64,000 bases of DNA from Faecalispora sporosphaeroides DSM 1294 (GTDB lineage: Bacteria; Bacillota; Clostridia; Oscillospirales; Acutalibacteraceae): NCBI GenBank assembly GCA_000383295.1, contig KB911074.1:1-64000 (forward strand), given 5' to 3'. The translations under genes were made by a program, and so were the position numbers. The first letter of the stretch is position 1. Each line of letters starts with the position of its first letter. This document shows, one piece after another, positions 1-8,722 of the stretch. Below the pieces are notes generated by a model. It did no database searches. It was not told the DNA's origin and saw nothing but the letters and a program-made list of their open reading frames with translations.

Positions 1-30
1 AGCAACATCAATTCCAACGGCTGTGTTCAT
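1..30 (-). mobile_element. IS110-family transposase, N-terminus only (cut by window edge)
   Basis: On the minus strand an ATG at 28-30 follows a good ribosome binding site (AGGAGGTCTTTC) and encodes MNTAVGIDVA before the window ends. This matches the usual start of IS110-type DEDD transposases (M-N-x-VGIDVAKGKS), where the Asp of GIDV is the first catalytic acid. Only ten residues are visible, so the family call rests on that motif and on the structured noncoding stretch just upstream, which is typical of IS110 left ends. Nothing can be said about whether the gene is intact. Confidence 0.6.
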
Positions 31-44
31 GAAAGACCTCCTGA

Positions 45-237
45 TGATTGCTTTGTACTCGGTTTCGCCGTTCTTTCATTGCCGATTCAATCTCCTTGGT
101 TACGCGAACACACCCATTATCGGGCGGGACGACCTGCTCCAATCGAACGGCTGTCAATGAGAGGACGGCTGACAGACTCCCTTACGGACGTGGTTAGTCC
201 TCGGTGAAAGTGGTCAGGCCGAACTTCTCTCATTGTA
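45..237 (-). ncRNA. Candidate IS110 bridge RNA (left-end noncoding RNA)
   Basis: About 200 bases between the putative IS left end and the transposase start hold no ORF but several hairpins on the minus strand. A -10-like TACAAT (plus 232-237) is followed by a 5' stem-loop whose loop contains TCGGCC, reminiscent of the 5' hairpin of the IS621 bridge RNA. Next come GGAC/GTCC and CTGTCA/TGACAG stems (the latter at plus 151-175). IS110-group elements encode bridge RNAs here, and their promoter is completed at the circle junction. The exact RNA ends and the guide loops are not established. Confidence 0.45.
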
Positions 238-240
238 CAG

Positions 241-427
241 CCTTGGCAACAAAAACGAAACAGACACGGCTGGCTGCCGTGCCTGGTCCGTTATTACTAT
301 TGTAGGAGGCGAAAGAATTTTGGTAATCGGTTTTGTACCATTGATATTAAATCACCAAGCGAATATGATTTAAACGTAGAATAAATAGTCTCTCAAACAA
401 ATTTATGCAGTATGATTGGAGGTTCGT
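241..427. other. Intergenic flank between IS end and accessory block
   Basis: Holds a perfect GC hairpin (CACGGC/GCCGTG, 265-281) followed on the minus strand by a T-rich run, which looks like a relic minus-strand terminator with no gene left to serve. AT-rich sequence from about 310 probably carries the promoter of the next gene, but no clear -35/-10 pair stands out. Confidence 0.35.
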
Positions 428-1156
428 ATGCCGGAAAAGGACACATTTGACTTTAAAAAAGAAGTAAAAGAACAGATTCGCAAGAATTTACGACCAGCCT
501 TGTATGAGCAGGGATTTGTATTAAGCAAGCCCACAACGTATATACGGGAAAAAGACGGCTTATTGCAGCAGTTTTATTTTAAGGTGGAAAAAGGCCGCTT
601 GCGTCCGTGGGCTTCTTATCGTCCTATCTTTGACGCAAGACCTATTGTCAATTTTGGTACAGATGCAATTTATCCGTCCTGCGATTTTCCAAATCCATAC
701 AGCGGCTACAAGTGGGTCTTTCTGGATGACTGGACCTGTGAGGATTCTAACCGCTTGAGAAAAAACTACATTGAAAAATTTCTGCCGGAATTTGAAAGGC
801 TAAGGCTGGCCATTGTCAATGGAATCATCCCGGAATTCAACAAAATCAATTCATTGGATCAATTTATTACAATCTATCATGAGAATGGTCTTATCTTTCA
901 TCAGAAGGCAAAAAGCTATTGGGGATCCAGCGGCAGAAACCCCTATTTTAATTTTATTTTTAATGTGCATTCCAGCCGTGGTATGAAGCGAATGGCTTTG
1001 ATTTTTGACGAAATGGAAAACTGGAGCTTGCCCAAGGGCGTGAAGGCGCTGCTTGAGGAAGTCACGAATAAAAAGCTTACGGATTTCGAAGCAGATGAAA
1101 TCTTCGAGGCGTACTGCAACGAAATAAGGGTTGCAAATAAGCTATTAAAAATATAG
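428..1156 (+). CDS. Hypothetical protein, 242 aa
   Basis: Start chosen at ATG 428 because GGAGG (418-422) sits five bases upstream; an in-frame TTG at 416 would place the Shine-Dalgarno inside the gene. The product is soluble, with no signal peptide or membrane segment. The N-terminus (FKKEVKEQIRKNL...ALYEQGF) and the following beta-rich, aromatic stretch loosely resemble DUF4304/immunity-type proteins, but I cannot assign a family. It is immediately followed by a second small gene, so the two are probably co-transcribed. Base composition is more AT-rich than the core genes further right, which suggests acquisition with the accessory block. Confidence 0.7.
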   Translation: MPEKDTFDFKKEVKEQIRKNLRPALYEQGFVLSKPTTYIREKDGLLQQFYFKVEKGRLRPWASYRPIFDARPIVNFGTDAIYPSCDFPNPYSGYKWVFLDDWTCEDSNRLRKNYIEKFLPEFERLRLAIVNGIIPEFNKINSLDQFITIYHENGLIFHQKAKSYWGSSGRNPYFNFIFNVHSSRGMKRMALIFDEMENWSLPKGVKALLEEVTNKKLTDFEADEIFEAYCNEIRVANKLLKI

Positions 1157-1174
1157 ATGTATGGAGAGATGTAT

Positions 1175-1795
1175 TTGAAGAAACTTTTAACAGAAGTTCA
1201 CGCTTCACTAAAAGTATTAGGCTATTTAAAAAAGAGAAAAAGTTTCTATCGTAACTATAATGGCTTTTATCATTTAATAAATTTTCAAAGTGGCGCGCAT
1301 GGTAATTACTACTTTGTTAATATTGCGTTGCATCCTATTGGTTGCCCTAATTTAATTAGTGATCAGCTTATCCTTCATGAAAATCCCCCCGAATCATCTT
1401 GTGCTATTCGATGCAGAATTGATAAATTTATGAGCGAAAGTGAATTGGATGTATGTCGTAGTTTCAATTTGCCAGGGTTGCCGCTTGAAAATGGTGCTGT
1501 AAAAAAAATAGTTGTTGAATTGCTGCAAACTAAAGTGCAAGCATGGCTTTTAAGCTGGAGTTCTTATGAAAAATATATAAATGTGGAATGCCACCAAATA
1601 TCCAGCCAACTCAACGTGTCGCCACTTGCCAAGGAAAAATATTTTGCTTTGATTCAGTGGTTTTGTAGCTATAAAAGCCGTCACTTAGATATTCAAAAAT
1701 ACTTAGAGAAATATTTGCAAATTACAATTGATGGTTTAGAATTTAAAAAAGTTGATACATATGTTCTGGCTAAATCGGACGTATGCAACAAATGA
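1175..1795 (+). CDS. DUF4304-like protein
   Basis: Three in-frame starts exist: ATG 1157, ATG 1169 and TTG 1175. GGAGAG at 1163-1168 gives normal spacing only to TTG 1175. The N-terminal pattern (L..VHASLKVLGYLKKRKSFYRNYNGFYHLINFQ, described here in pieces) fits DUF4304: a short helix, a 'Gf.rk...fyr' strand, then an 'INFQ.S' strand and a 'FVNIALH' strand. DUF4304 proteins are small, of unknown biochemical role, and often lie near polymorphic-toxin immunity genes. This is one of the most AT-rich genes in the window, in contrast to the GC-rich core, which points to horizontal transfer. Confidence 0.65.
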   Translation: MKKLLTEVHASLKVLGYLKKRKSFYRNYNGFYHLINFQSGAHGNYYFVNIALHPIGCPNLISDQLILHENPPESSCAIRCRIDKFMSESELDVCRSFNLPGLPLENGAVKKIVVELLQTKVQAWLLSWSSYEKYINVECHQISSQLNVSPLAKEKYFALIQWFCSYKSRHLDIQKYLEKYLQITIDGLEFKKVDTYVLAKSDVCNK

Positions 1796-1834
1796 ATCTT
1801 TGCGTTTATTTGGTAAAGTGAAAAGGGGACAATC

Positions 1835-2563
1835 ATGAATACATATTACAAAGAATGGCTTGATTCCGGGGCAGCATGGATGAAAGTATATCGAAAGCAA
1901 GTATTGAGAAAAAACATATATTTTATATTACCCGCAGTTATCGTTCTTCTGGCTGCCATTGCTGCCGGGGCAACGGCGGTAAATGATGGCTCTGCCGAAG
2001 ATATTGCAGGCTCTGCGTTTGCGGGGGTACTGATGGGTGGTGCGCTGTGTCTCGTGTTTCTGCTTTGCTTGCTGCCGGGACTCAGTCCGCAAAGAATGCG
2101 TCGAAATATCAATCGTGCCGTTAAGCTGCTGCAGATGAGCGAAACCGAGCAGGAACAGCTTGGGCGTGAAATGCTGGAGGCGCAGAAAAATCCTAACCGC
2201 GTGTTGGATTATCAGGTCATCGGCCCAAACTCCAAGAAGACACCAGCAAGATTTCTTCTTTCCAACGGCTATACCTGCCTGTGGGGCGGCTACCCTCTGG
2301 TCATTTTAGTGCGCCTTTCGGATGTTGCAGAAATCCGTGCCGAAAAGGAGCGTAAAACAGCGGTTACACATGGAGCAAAAACAAACACCTATCACAGCTT
2401 TCACCTGCATACCATCATCTTTTACTACAAGAACTCCAAACAAGATGGGGACAATGGCATGGGCTTCTTTGATGAAACGATTCGGGACAAGGTGTTCGAG
2501 ATGCTTCAAAAACAGTGTGTTGGTGCAATTATTCCATTGAAACGAGATTCTGCTGACCAGTAA
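1835..2563 (+). CDS. Membrane protein of unknown function, two N-terminal TM helices
   Basis: ATG 1835 is preceded by AAAGGGGAC. Residues about 28-46 and 62-83 are hydrophobic helices separated by a short acidic loop; the remaining ~150 residues are predicted cytosolic. The tail contains a 'NGYTCLWGGYPLVIL' strand-turn-strand and ends with an 'FFDETIRDKVFEMLQKQC' helix. No catalytic motif is evident and I do not recognise the family. It lies between the DUF4304-like gene and the Sel1 gene on the same strand and probably belongs to the same accessory cluster. Confidence 0.7.
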   Translation: MNTYYKEWLDSGAAWMKVYRKQVLRKNIYFILPAVIVLLAAIAAGATAVNDGSAEDIAGSAFAGVLMGGALCLVFLLCLLPGLSPQRMRRNINRAVKLLQMSETEQEQLGREMLEAQKNPNRVLDYQVIGPNSKKTPARFLLSNGYTCLWGGYPLVILVRLSDVAEIRAEKERKTAVTHGAKTNTYHSFHLHTIIFYYKNSKQDGDNGMGFFDETIRDKVFEMLQKQCVGAIIPLKRDSADQ

Positions 2564-2827
2564 TTGTTGTTGGCAGTATTTCGAACCCTGCCATACAAAA
2601 TATATATCATAAAGAATAGGACATACAGACCGTCGAAAAAGTCGTACAACCGCAAAATGGCACCTCCATTTTACTTTCTGCGTTGGCTGCGCTTGCAAAT
2701 TTCAGTCACATACCAAACGTATGCTCCTTTATTTGCGTCGCTTGCCGCCTTGACTTGCAGGATTTTCAACGGACTACCAGTTCTTTGATAAGCTCAGACA
2801 TAATCAATTTGTATAAGGAGTTTTCAT

Positions 2828-5800
2828 ATGAAAAATAATCGAATTCTTTCCCCGGGCAGCGAGGATCCTGAAAACAGTTCCTCAGTGTTTTTTCTGAATC
2901 CTCAACTGATAGCCAGTGCCGCAGCCTCTGTAAGACAGCGGCAGGAGAATTTTCAGGCACTAACAGAGCGCGCGGAAGGCAATGATTTGCAGGCGCAGCA
3001 TGAACTGGCTTTGTGCTATTATACCGGTGACGGTACAAATCAAAATTATGAAAGAGCTGCCCATTGGTTTTCCTGTGCTGCCAATATGGGGCATGTGATT
3101 GCGCAATACCATCTCGGAGTCTGCTATGAAAACGGTTTTGGAGTAGAGCAGGACGATGAAAAAGCGTTGGAGTGGTACCGTGAAGCGGCTCAACAGGAAT
3201 TTCCGCCGGCTCAATGTGCCTGCGGTTGGTTTCTGGAATTGGGCAAAGGTGTAGAGGTGGATAAGCAACAGGCCAAGCAGTTCTACCGCTTATCTGCAGA
3301 ACAAAGCTATGCTCCTGCTCAGTGCAACTTAGGCTTTTTCTATTATCATGGTATCGTTGTAGAAGAAAACGATACCCAAGCGTTCAATTGGTTTGCAAAA
3401 GCGGCGAATCAAGGATATCCCCGTGCTCAATTTTTATTGGGTGAATGCTATGAGAATGGTTACGGAGTGGAACAGGATATAGAAAAAGCAATCACGCTTT
3501 ATCGAAGCGCCGCTACGAACGATTATGCTCCGGCGCAAAGTAGGCTTGGCTTATTGTACCTGCGAGGAGACGGAATCGAACAAAGCGATGCGGAGGCATT
3601 CCACTGGTTTTCCCGCGGCGCGGAGCAGGAGGAGGCTTCCGCGCAGTGCCTTTTAGGCGAGTGCTTTGAATTCGGCTACAGTGTGGAAAAGGATTTCAAC
3701 AAAGCGCGTGAGCTGTACTGGCTGTCCGCCGGGCAAGGCTATTCTCCCGCCCAGTGTAATCTGGGCTACTTATATTATCGGGGGATTGGCGTAGAGGAAA
3801 ACAACGAGGAGGCCGTGCGCTGGTTTTCAGCGGCGGCGGAACAGGGCAACGTTCGCGCACTGTTTCTGATGGGTGCATGCTATGAAAATGGCTTTGGTGT
3901 AGAGAAAAATACAAACAAAGCGGTTGACTGTTATGCAAAAGCCGCCCAGCATTCCTACCCCGATGCGCAGTATGCGTTAGGCGTTTGCCACGAGCTTGGC
4001 AACGGCGTGGAACAGGATACGGAAAAAGCTTGCGAATGCTACCGTTCTGCCGCCGAACACGGTCAGCCTGCCGCACAATGCAGGCTGGGCTTTTTCTATT
4101 ATCATGGTATCGCTGTGGAGGAAAACAACGAAGAAGCGTTTCGATGGTTTTCTAAATCTGCAGAACAAGGCTATGCGCCCGCGCGGTTTCAGCTGGGGCA
4201 GTGCTATGAAAATGGTTGCGGCGTGAAGCGGGATTTTGAACAGGCGGGGCACTTTTACCGGCTTGCCGCCGATCAGAACGAGCTACGTGCGGTTACGGCA
4301 CTGGGATACTGTTATGAATCCGGGCAGGGTGTTACTGAAGACAAGGCGCGTGCAATGGAACTTTATCAGCAGGCGGCCGAACAAGGCTATGCGCCGGCAC
4401 AGTGCAATTTGGGCTTTTTTCACTACCACGGAATTGCCGTGGAGGAAAACAACAAGCAGGCGGTGAAGTGGTTTAAAAAGTCTGCGGAACAAGGGTACCC
4501 CCGCGCGCAGTATTTTTTGGGACAATGCTATGAATACGGCTATGGTATCAAACGAAGCTTAACAAAAGCTGTGGAGCAATATCAGCTTGCGGCAGAAAAG
4601 GGCGACGCCGCCGCGCAAACCGCGCTTGGCTTTTGCTATGAAACGGGTAGAGGCACAAAAGCGGACGGGGAAAAAGCGCGTCAGCAGTATCTGCTTGCGG
4701 TACGACAGAATTACGCTCCCGCACAATGCGCTTTGGGTGAACTTTATTTTCAGGCTGAGATTTACTATCAGGCCCTCGACCTTGAACGGGATGTTCGAGA
4801 GGCAGCGCGCTGGTTTGCCATGGCGGCAGAGCAGAAGCATGCCCGCGCCCAGTATTTTCTCGGGCAATGCTATGAGCAAGGCCTTGGTGTGGAGCAGGAC
4901 CCCGAAAAAGCGGTAGAGTTGTATCGCAGCGCCGCCGATCAGGGCAGCGCTGCCGCGCAGACCGCCCTTGGCCTTTGCTATGAGATGGGCATTGGCGTGG
5001 AGGAGGATAAGGAAACCGCGGCGGGGTGGTATCGGCTTGCCGCAGAACAGGAACATGCCCCGGCGCAGTTTAATTTGGGCTTTTTCTATTATCATGGCAT
5101 CGGCGTTCCGGAAAACAATGAAGAGGCGGTTCGTTGGTTTTCGGCGGCGGCGGAACAGAGCAACTCCCGCGCGGAGTATTTTCTCGGGGAATGCCACCGG
5201 TTCGGCTACGGTGTGAAAAAAGACCCCGGGCAGGCTTTCTCGCTTTACAAAAAAGCGGCGGGCAAAGGGCATCTGGGCGCACAGTATATGCTGGGCGTAT
5301 GCCATCAGCATGGGATTGGCACCGCGCAGGACAAAGCCAAAGCCGTTGCGGCTTACCGCACTGGGGCGGACAGGGGCGACGCCGCATGCCAGTACGGTCT
5401 TGGCATGCTGTTTTGCAACGGTGAAGATGAAGAGGTGCGCTATGCAGTAAGCTGCTTGGAACAAGCGGCGAAGCAGGGACACCGTCTGGCGCAATACGAG
5501 CTGGCAAGCCTTTACTGGTACGGAAGAAGTGTGAAAAAAGACCGGCGCAGGGCGATGGAGCTGTACCGGCATTCGGCGGAGCAGGGCTACGGACTTTCCA
5601 TGTGTGCGCTGGGAGAGGCCTATCTGGAAGAACAGGATTATGCGCAAGCGGTTTTGTGGCTGGAGAAGGCTGTTGAAAAGAAGGAACCCAAGGTTTACTA
5701 TCTGTTGGGCAACTGTTATGAAAACGGGTATGGCGTGGAGCGGGATGTGCGCCGGGCCTGCGAGTTTTACAGTCTTGCCGGCAACGATGCGCAAGCCAGA

Positions 5801-6973
5801 AAAGCAATGCTTCGTCTGGCGGAAAGCGGGAACGCCTTTGCACAGCTGAAGCTGGGAATTTCTCTTTTCCACAGCGATGCGCAAGGCGAAGAAGAGGAGC
5901 AGGAAAACCGGCAAGCCGCTGTGTGGCTGCAAAAGGCGGCGGAGCAGGGAGATGCGGAAGCACAGTACCGGCTGGGCCGTCTGCATTACGAAACAGGCAG
6001 GGAGCCTGACAGTCTACAAACGGCGGTACAGTGGTTTGAAAAATCCGCCGAACAGAATTACTTAGATGGGCTTCGGAATCTGGCCTTTTGTTATGCATTT
6101 GGGGATGGAGTGAAAAGCAGCAAAAGCAAATCACAGGAGCTTTATCGCCGTGCATTCCCCATTTGCTTGGAACTGGCCGAACAAGGCAACTCGTCAGCAA
6201 TTGCTTTGATGGCAAAATCTTATTGGCTGGGCCAAGGTGTAAAACGCGATTTCACCTTGGCTGCACACTGGTATCAAAAATCCGCCGAATTCGGTGATTT
6301 AGAGGCGATGTGCCGTCTGGGCGAGTTTTATGAAAGAGGGCAGGGCGTGCCTAAGGACGCTGCGGCGGCCGCAGAGTGGTACCGCAAAGCCTCCAATCAC
6401 GGCAGTCCATACGGACTATACAAGCTTGCATTTTTCTACGAAAAGGGCTGCGGCGTTGAACAAGATATGGAAAAGGCCTATGCTCTCTATTGCACTGCTG
6501 CCGATTGGGGCAGCGGTGATGCGAGGGAAGCGCTGGGACGACGGTTCGGGCACAAGCCGCGGTGGAAGATACTGGCGGAGAAACAGGGAAAAGGTTCGCG
6601 TCTGTTGTCCGACGAGGAGGAGTACCGGGAGTACAGCCGCCGGCTGGAGCGCTACAACTGGGACGATGGCTTTGCCTTTCCCCAGTCGTTGCTGGATGAT
6701 TCCGGCTGTGACCTTGCGCTTGCGCTGAAGATTTTCTATCTTGCGGACGGCTACGGTTATTTGCATCGGTTTTTGGGCCGGGAGCCGACCGGCTCCGAGC
6801 AATGGATGGTATTTATGAAAGACCTGTACACGAAAATTTCAGAGCACCATTTTCAGGACACAGAAACCCTCTTTCCTGGAAAAGTACATTCGTTTGCAAT
6901 TCCCCTTTCTAAGGTTCAATGTTTCCGTTTGCGTAAGGCAGGTGTTCCTGCAGTGTTTCTGGAAGATTTATAA
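2828..6973 (+). CDS. Giant Sel1-repeat protein (1381 aa) with C-terminal DUF4274-like domain
   Basis: ATG 2828 follows AAGGAGTTTTCAT. No signal peptide or TM helix is visible, so the protein is probably cytosolic. After ~45 non-repeat residues there are about 32 tandem Sel1-like repeats of ~36 aa (consensus A-Q-x-x-LG-x-CYE-x-G-x-GVE-x-D-x-x-KA-x-x-x-Y-x-x-AAEQG) to roughly residue 1225. They form an alpha-solenoid used in protein-protein contacts. The last ~130 residues contain 'YNWDDGF..P..LLDDSGCDLALALKIFYLADG', which fits DUF4274, a domain seen in immunity-type proteins. Repeats 8-22 alternate in a three-repeat supra-unit (~324 bp) and share near-identical DNA, implying recent internal duplication. 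A scaffold or immunity role is inference only. Confidence 0.85.
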   Translation: MKNNRILSPGSEDPENSSSVFFLNPQLIASAAASVRQRQENFQALTERAEGNDLQAQHELALCYYTGDGTNQNYERAAHWFSCAANMGHVIAQYHLGVCYENGFGVEQDDEKALEWYREAAQQEFPPAQCACGWFLELGKGVEVDKQQAKQFYRLSAEQSYAPAQCNLGFFYYHGIVVEENDTQAFNWFAKAANQGYPRAQFLLGECYENGYGVEQDIEKAITLYRSAATNDYAPAQSRLGLLYLRGDGIEQSDAEAFHWFSRGAEQEEASAQCLLGECFEFGYSVEKDFNKARELYWLSAGQGYSPAQCNLGYLYYRGIGVEENNEEAVRWFSAAAEQGNVRALFLMGACYENGFGVEKNTNKAVDCYAKAAQHSYPDAQYALGVCHELGNGVEQDTEKACECYRSAAEHGQPAAQCRLGFFYYHGIAVEENNEEAFRWFSKSAEQGYAPARFQLGQCYENGCGVKRDFEQAGHFYRLAADQNELRAVTALGYCYESGQGVTEDKARAMELYQQAAEQGYAPAQCNLGFFHYHGIAVEENNKQAVKWFKKSAEQGYPRAQYFLGQCYEYGYGIKRSLTKAVEQYQLAAEKGDAAAQTALGFCYETGRGTKADGEKARQQYLLAVRQNYAPAQCALGELYFQAEIYYQALDLERDVREAARWFAMAAEQKHARAQYFLGQCYEQGLGVEQDPEKAVELYRSAADQGSAAAQTALGLCYEMGIGVEEDKETAAGWYRLAAEQEHAPAQFNLGFFYYHGIGVPENNEEAVRWFSAAAEQSNSRAEYFLGECHRFGYGVKKDPGQAFSLYKKAAGKGHLGAQYMLGVCHQHGIGTAQDKAKAVAAYRTGADRGDAACQYGLGMLFCNGEDEEVRYAVSCLEQAAKQGHRLAQYELASLYWYGRSVKKDRRRAMELYRHSAEQGYGLSMCALGEAYLEEQDYAQAVLWLEKAVEKKEPKVYYLLGNCYENGYGVERDVRRACEFYSLAGNDAQARKAMLRLAESGNAFAQLKLGISLFHSDAQGEEEEQENRQAAVWLQKAAEQGDAEAQYRLGRLHYETGREPDSLQTAVQWFEKSAEQNYLDGLRNLAFCYAFGDGVKSSKSKSQELYRRAFPICLELAEQGNSSAIALMAKSYWLGQGVKRDFTLAAHWYQKSAEFGDLEAMCRLGEFYERGQGVPKDAAAAAEWYRKASNHGSPYGLYKLAFFYEKGCGVEQDMEKAYALYCTAADWGSGDAREALGRRFGHKPRWKILAEKQGKGSRLLSDEEEYREYSRRLERYNWDDGFAFPQSLLDDSGCDLALALKIFYLADGYGYLHRFLGREPTGSEQWMVFMKDLYTKISEHHFQDTETLFPGKVHSFAIPLSKVQCFRLRKAGVPAVFLEDL

Positions 6974-6987
6974 CAGGCAGGAATTTT

Positions 6988-7296
6988 ATGCATAGAGATA
7001 TGCGATACCACTTTAAAGGCAGTAACGCCAAATGCAAGAATTTTTATGAATCGGAATATTTTTCGGCAGATGATTTTCTTTATTGCAGATGTGTTACGTT
7101 AATCAATGGCAGAGCTTATTATAATGCAGTATTGAATAAAAAGAAGAAACTTCGTAAGAATATGGCGTTTGAATCTTTGCTGTATGTTCCTGCGAAAGCA
7201 TGGGCAAGAAAGCATAAAAAGGATCCCAGTCAGTATCCAGATTTTCCAGAGCCAAGCTTCGAAACCGGCAGCAATAGGGAGCTTTGGAAGGATTGA
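6988..7296 (+). CDS. Small hypothetical protein, 102 aa
   Basis: Starts 14 bases after the Sel1 gene with AGGAATTTT ahead of ATG 6988, so probably the last gene of that operon. It is basic, soluble and without recognisable motifs. A 'FYESEYFSADDFLYCR' segment and a Lys-rich centre can be seen. A strong terminator follows at once, which supports this being a real operon end. Confidence 0.6.
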   Translation: MHRDMRYHFKGSNAKCKNFYESEYFSADDFLYCRCVTLINGRAYYNAVLNKKKKLRKNMAFESLLYVPAKAWARKHKKDPSQYPDFPEPSFETGSNRELWKD

Positions 7297-7304
7297 TGAA
7301 AAAG

Positions 7305-7342
7305 AAAATCCCCGAGCACTTTTTATAATGCTTGGGGATTTT
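7305..7342 (+). terminator. Rho-independent terminator after accessory block
   Basis: Inverted repeat AAAATCCCCGAGCA / TGCTTGGGGATTTT (one mismatch) with a 10-base loop, starting 8 bases after the preceding stop codon. Confidence 0.85.
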
Positions 7343-7519
7343 GGGATTATAAACTCTCAACCGGATTTGTCTGATCGGTATGATTTGCTTGCTTTCTGCA
7401 ACTTCCTTATGAAGCCCAGCTTTAACTGGTTTTTTCTTCCTCCTCGCCGATTCGTGCAGGAAAAGAGAGGACGGCACACCGAATTCTCATTATACTTTAG
7501 GACAAGGAGAGAGAATGAC

Positions 7520-8371
7520 ATGGAATGGATCAACCGGTTAAACAAGACCATCCGTTATATGGAAGAGCATTTGACAGAGGAAATCGATTATGAGCAGCTC
7601 GCCCAAATCGCCTGCTGCTCGCCGTATCACTTTCAGAGGATGTTCGCCTACATGGCGGAGGTTCCGCTATCCGAATACATCCGCAGAAGACGAATGTCGC
7701 TGGCAGCGGTCGATCTGCAGGACAAGGAAGCAAAAATCATAGACATCGCGATGAAATACGGCTATACTTCCCCCACCGCGTTCAACCGGGCTTTTCAGAG
7801 CGTTCATGGAATCGCCCCTTCCCTGATCCGGGAGCGGGGCGCAGAGATCAAGTCATTCCCTCCGATCAGCTTTACCATCACGATCAAAGGAGTGGAAGAA
7901 ATGAACTACCGAATTGAACAAAAAGAGGCGTTCCGCATTGTAGGGGTCTCACAGCCGCTGTACAGTGAAATTGAGAAAAACTTTGAGATCGTACCGCAGA
8001 TGTGGCAAAAAGCCGCCACAGACGGCACAGTACAACGCCTGGCATCTATGATGGACAGCGAGCCAAAAGGCATCCTGGGGATCAGCGTATGCGGCTGCAC
8101 AGACGAGTGGAGATATTGGATTGCGGTCGCAAGCACGCAGGCTGCCGGCGACACACTGGAGGAATACACCGTACCGTCGTTTACCTGGGCGATCTTTTCC
8201 GGCGCAGGGCAATGCCCGCAGGCGATCCAGGAGCTTGAACAGCGAATTATGACGGAGTGGCTCCCTACCTCGGGATATGAGTATGACAACGGGCCGGACA
8301 TTGAAGTGTATTTCAACCCCGATCCGCAGAACGCTCAGTATGAGGTATGGATTCCCGTTGTGAAAAAATAA
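7520..8371 (+). CDS. AraC-family regulator with GyrI-like effector-binding domain
   Basis: ATG 7520 is preceded by AAGGAG (7504-7509). The much longer open frame from 7169 runs through the upstream terminator and gene and is not believable. Residues ~1-105 are the double helix-turn-helix of AraC/XylS proteins ('EQLAQIACCSPYHFQRMF', 'IIDIAMKYGYTSPTAFNRAFQ'). Residues ~125-283 form a GyrI-like/AraC effector-binding domain ('FRIVGVSQPL', 'GISVCGC', 'WAIFSGAGQCPQAIQELEQRI'), as in Rob/SoxS-linked and BmrR-like sensors of small hydrophobic ligands. It is monocistronic, with a terminator downstream. Targets are unknown; no efflux gene is adjacent. Confidence 0.9.
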   Translation: MEWINRLNKTIRYMEEHLTEEIDYEQLAQIACCSPYHFQRMFAYMAEVPLSEYIRRRRMSLAAVDLQDKEAKIIDIAMKYGYTSPTAFNRAFQSVHGIAPSLIRERGAEIKSFPPISFTITIKGVEEMNYRIEQKEAFRIVGVSQPLYSEIEKNFEIVPQMWQKAATDGTVQRLASMMDSEPKGILGISVCGCTDEWRYWIAVASTQAAGDTLEEYTVPSFTWAIFSGAGQCPQAIQELEQRIMTEWLPTSGYEYDNGPDIEVYFNPDPQNAQYEVWIPVVKK

Positions 8372-8404
8372 AGAACAGTGTCGCTTCCGTTGCTGAGACA
8401 AAAT

Positions 8405-8440
8405 AGAGAGGCCAACCCGTTCGAGGTTGGCCTCTCTGTT
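8405..8440 (+). terminator. Terminator-like hairpin after AraC gene
   Basis: Perfect 13-bp inverted repeat AGAGAGGCCAACC / GGTTGGCCTCTCT (8405-8417 and 8425-8437) with a 7-base loop. The T-run is poor, so it may be a weak terminator or a stabilising 3' hairpin. Confidence 0.65.
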
Positions 8441-8722
8441 TGCATGGTGCAGAAAGCAGCTCTTCTGCGCTTTCTCCTTACAGCTTATCCTCTCGCGCGG
8501 GTTCGCTTGATCCCCTCGCATTCAAATCCATCTTTCTCAATGAAAATGCAGCAATATTTGTTCGCTGGCAATATTACCCGCAACAACAGTCGCGTTAAAA
8601 ACGGCGGAGAGAGATTTTTCCTTCAATTTCAGCAGCAGATCTCCCGCATGGTTTACAAAAAGGTGCTCCCGTTTCAAATCGTTCATAAAAACCAGTCCCT
8701 TTTACCGGATTTGTGAATGGAA
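8441..8722. other. Intergenic region, nothing recognised
   Basis: Between convergent genes (AraC-type on plus, anchored protein on minus). No ORF with a ribosome binding site, and no clear terminator for the minus-strand gene ending at 8723. Confidence 0.4.

Noticed and set aside
7169-7519. 117-codon N-terminal extension of the AraC gene
   Set aside because: Runs through a terminator and the preceding gene; AAGGAG and the conserved start point to 7520.
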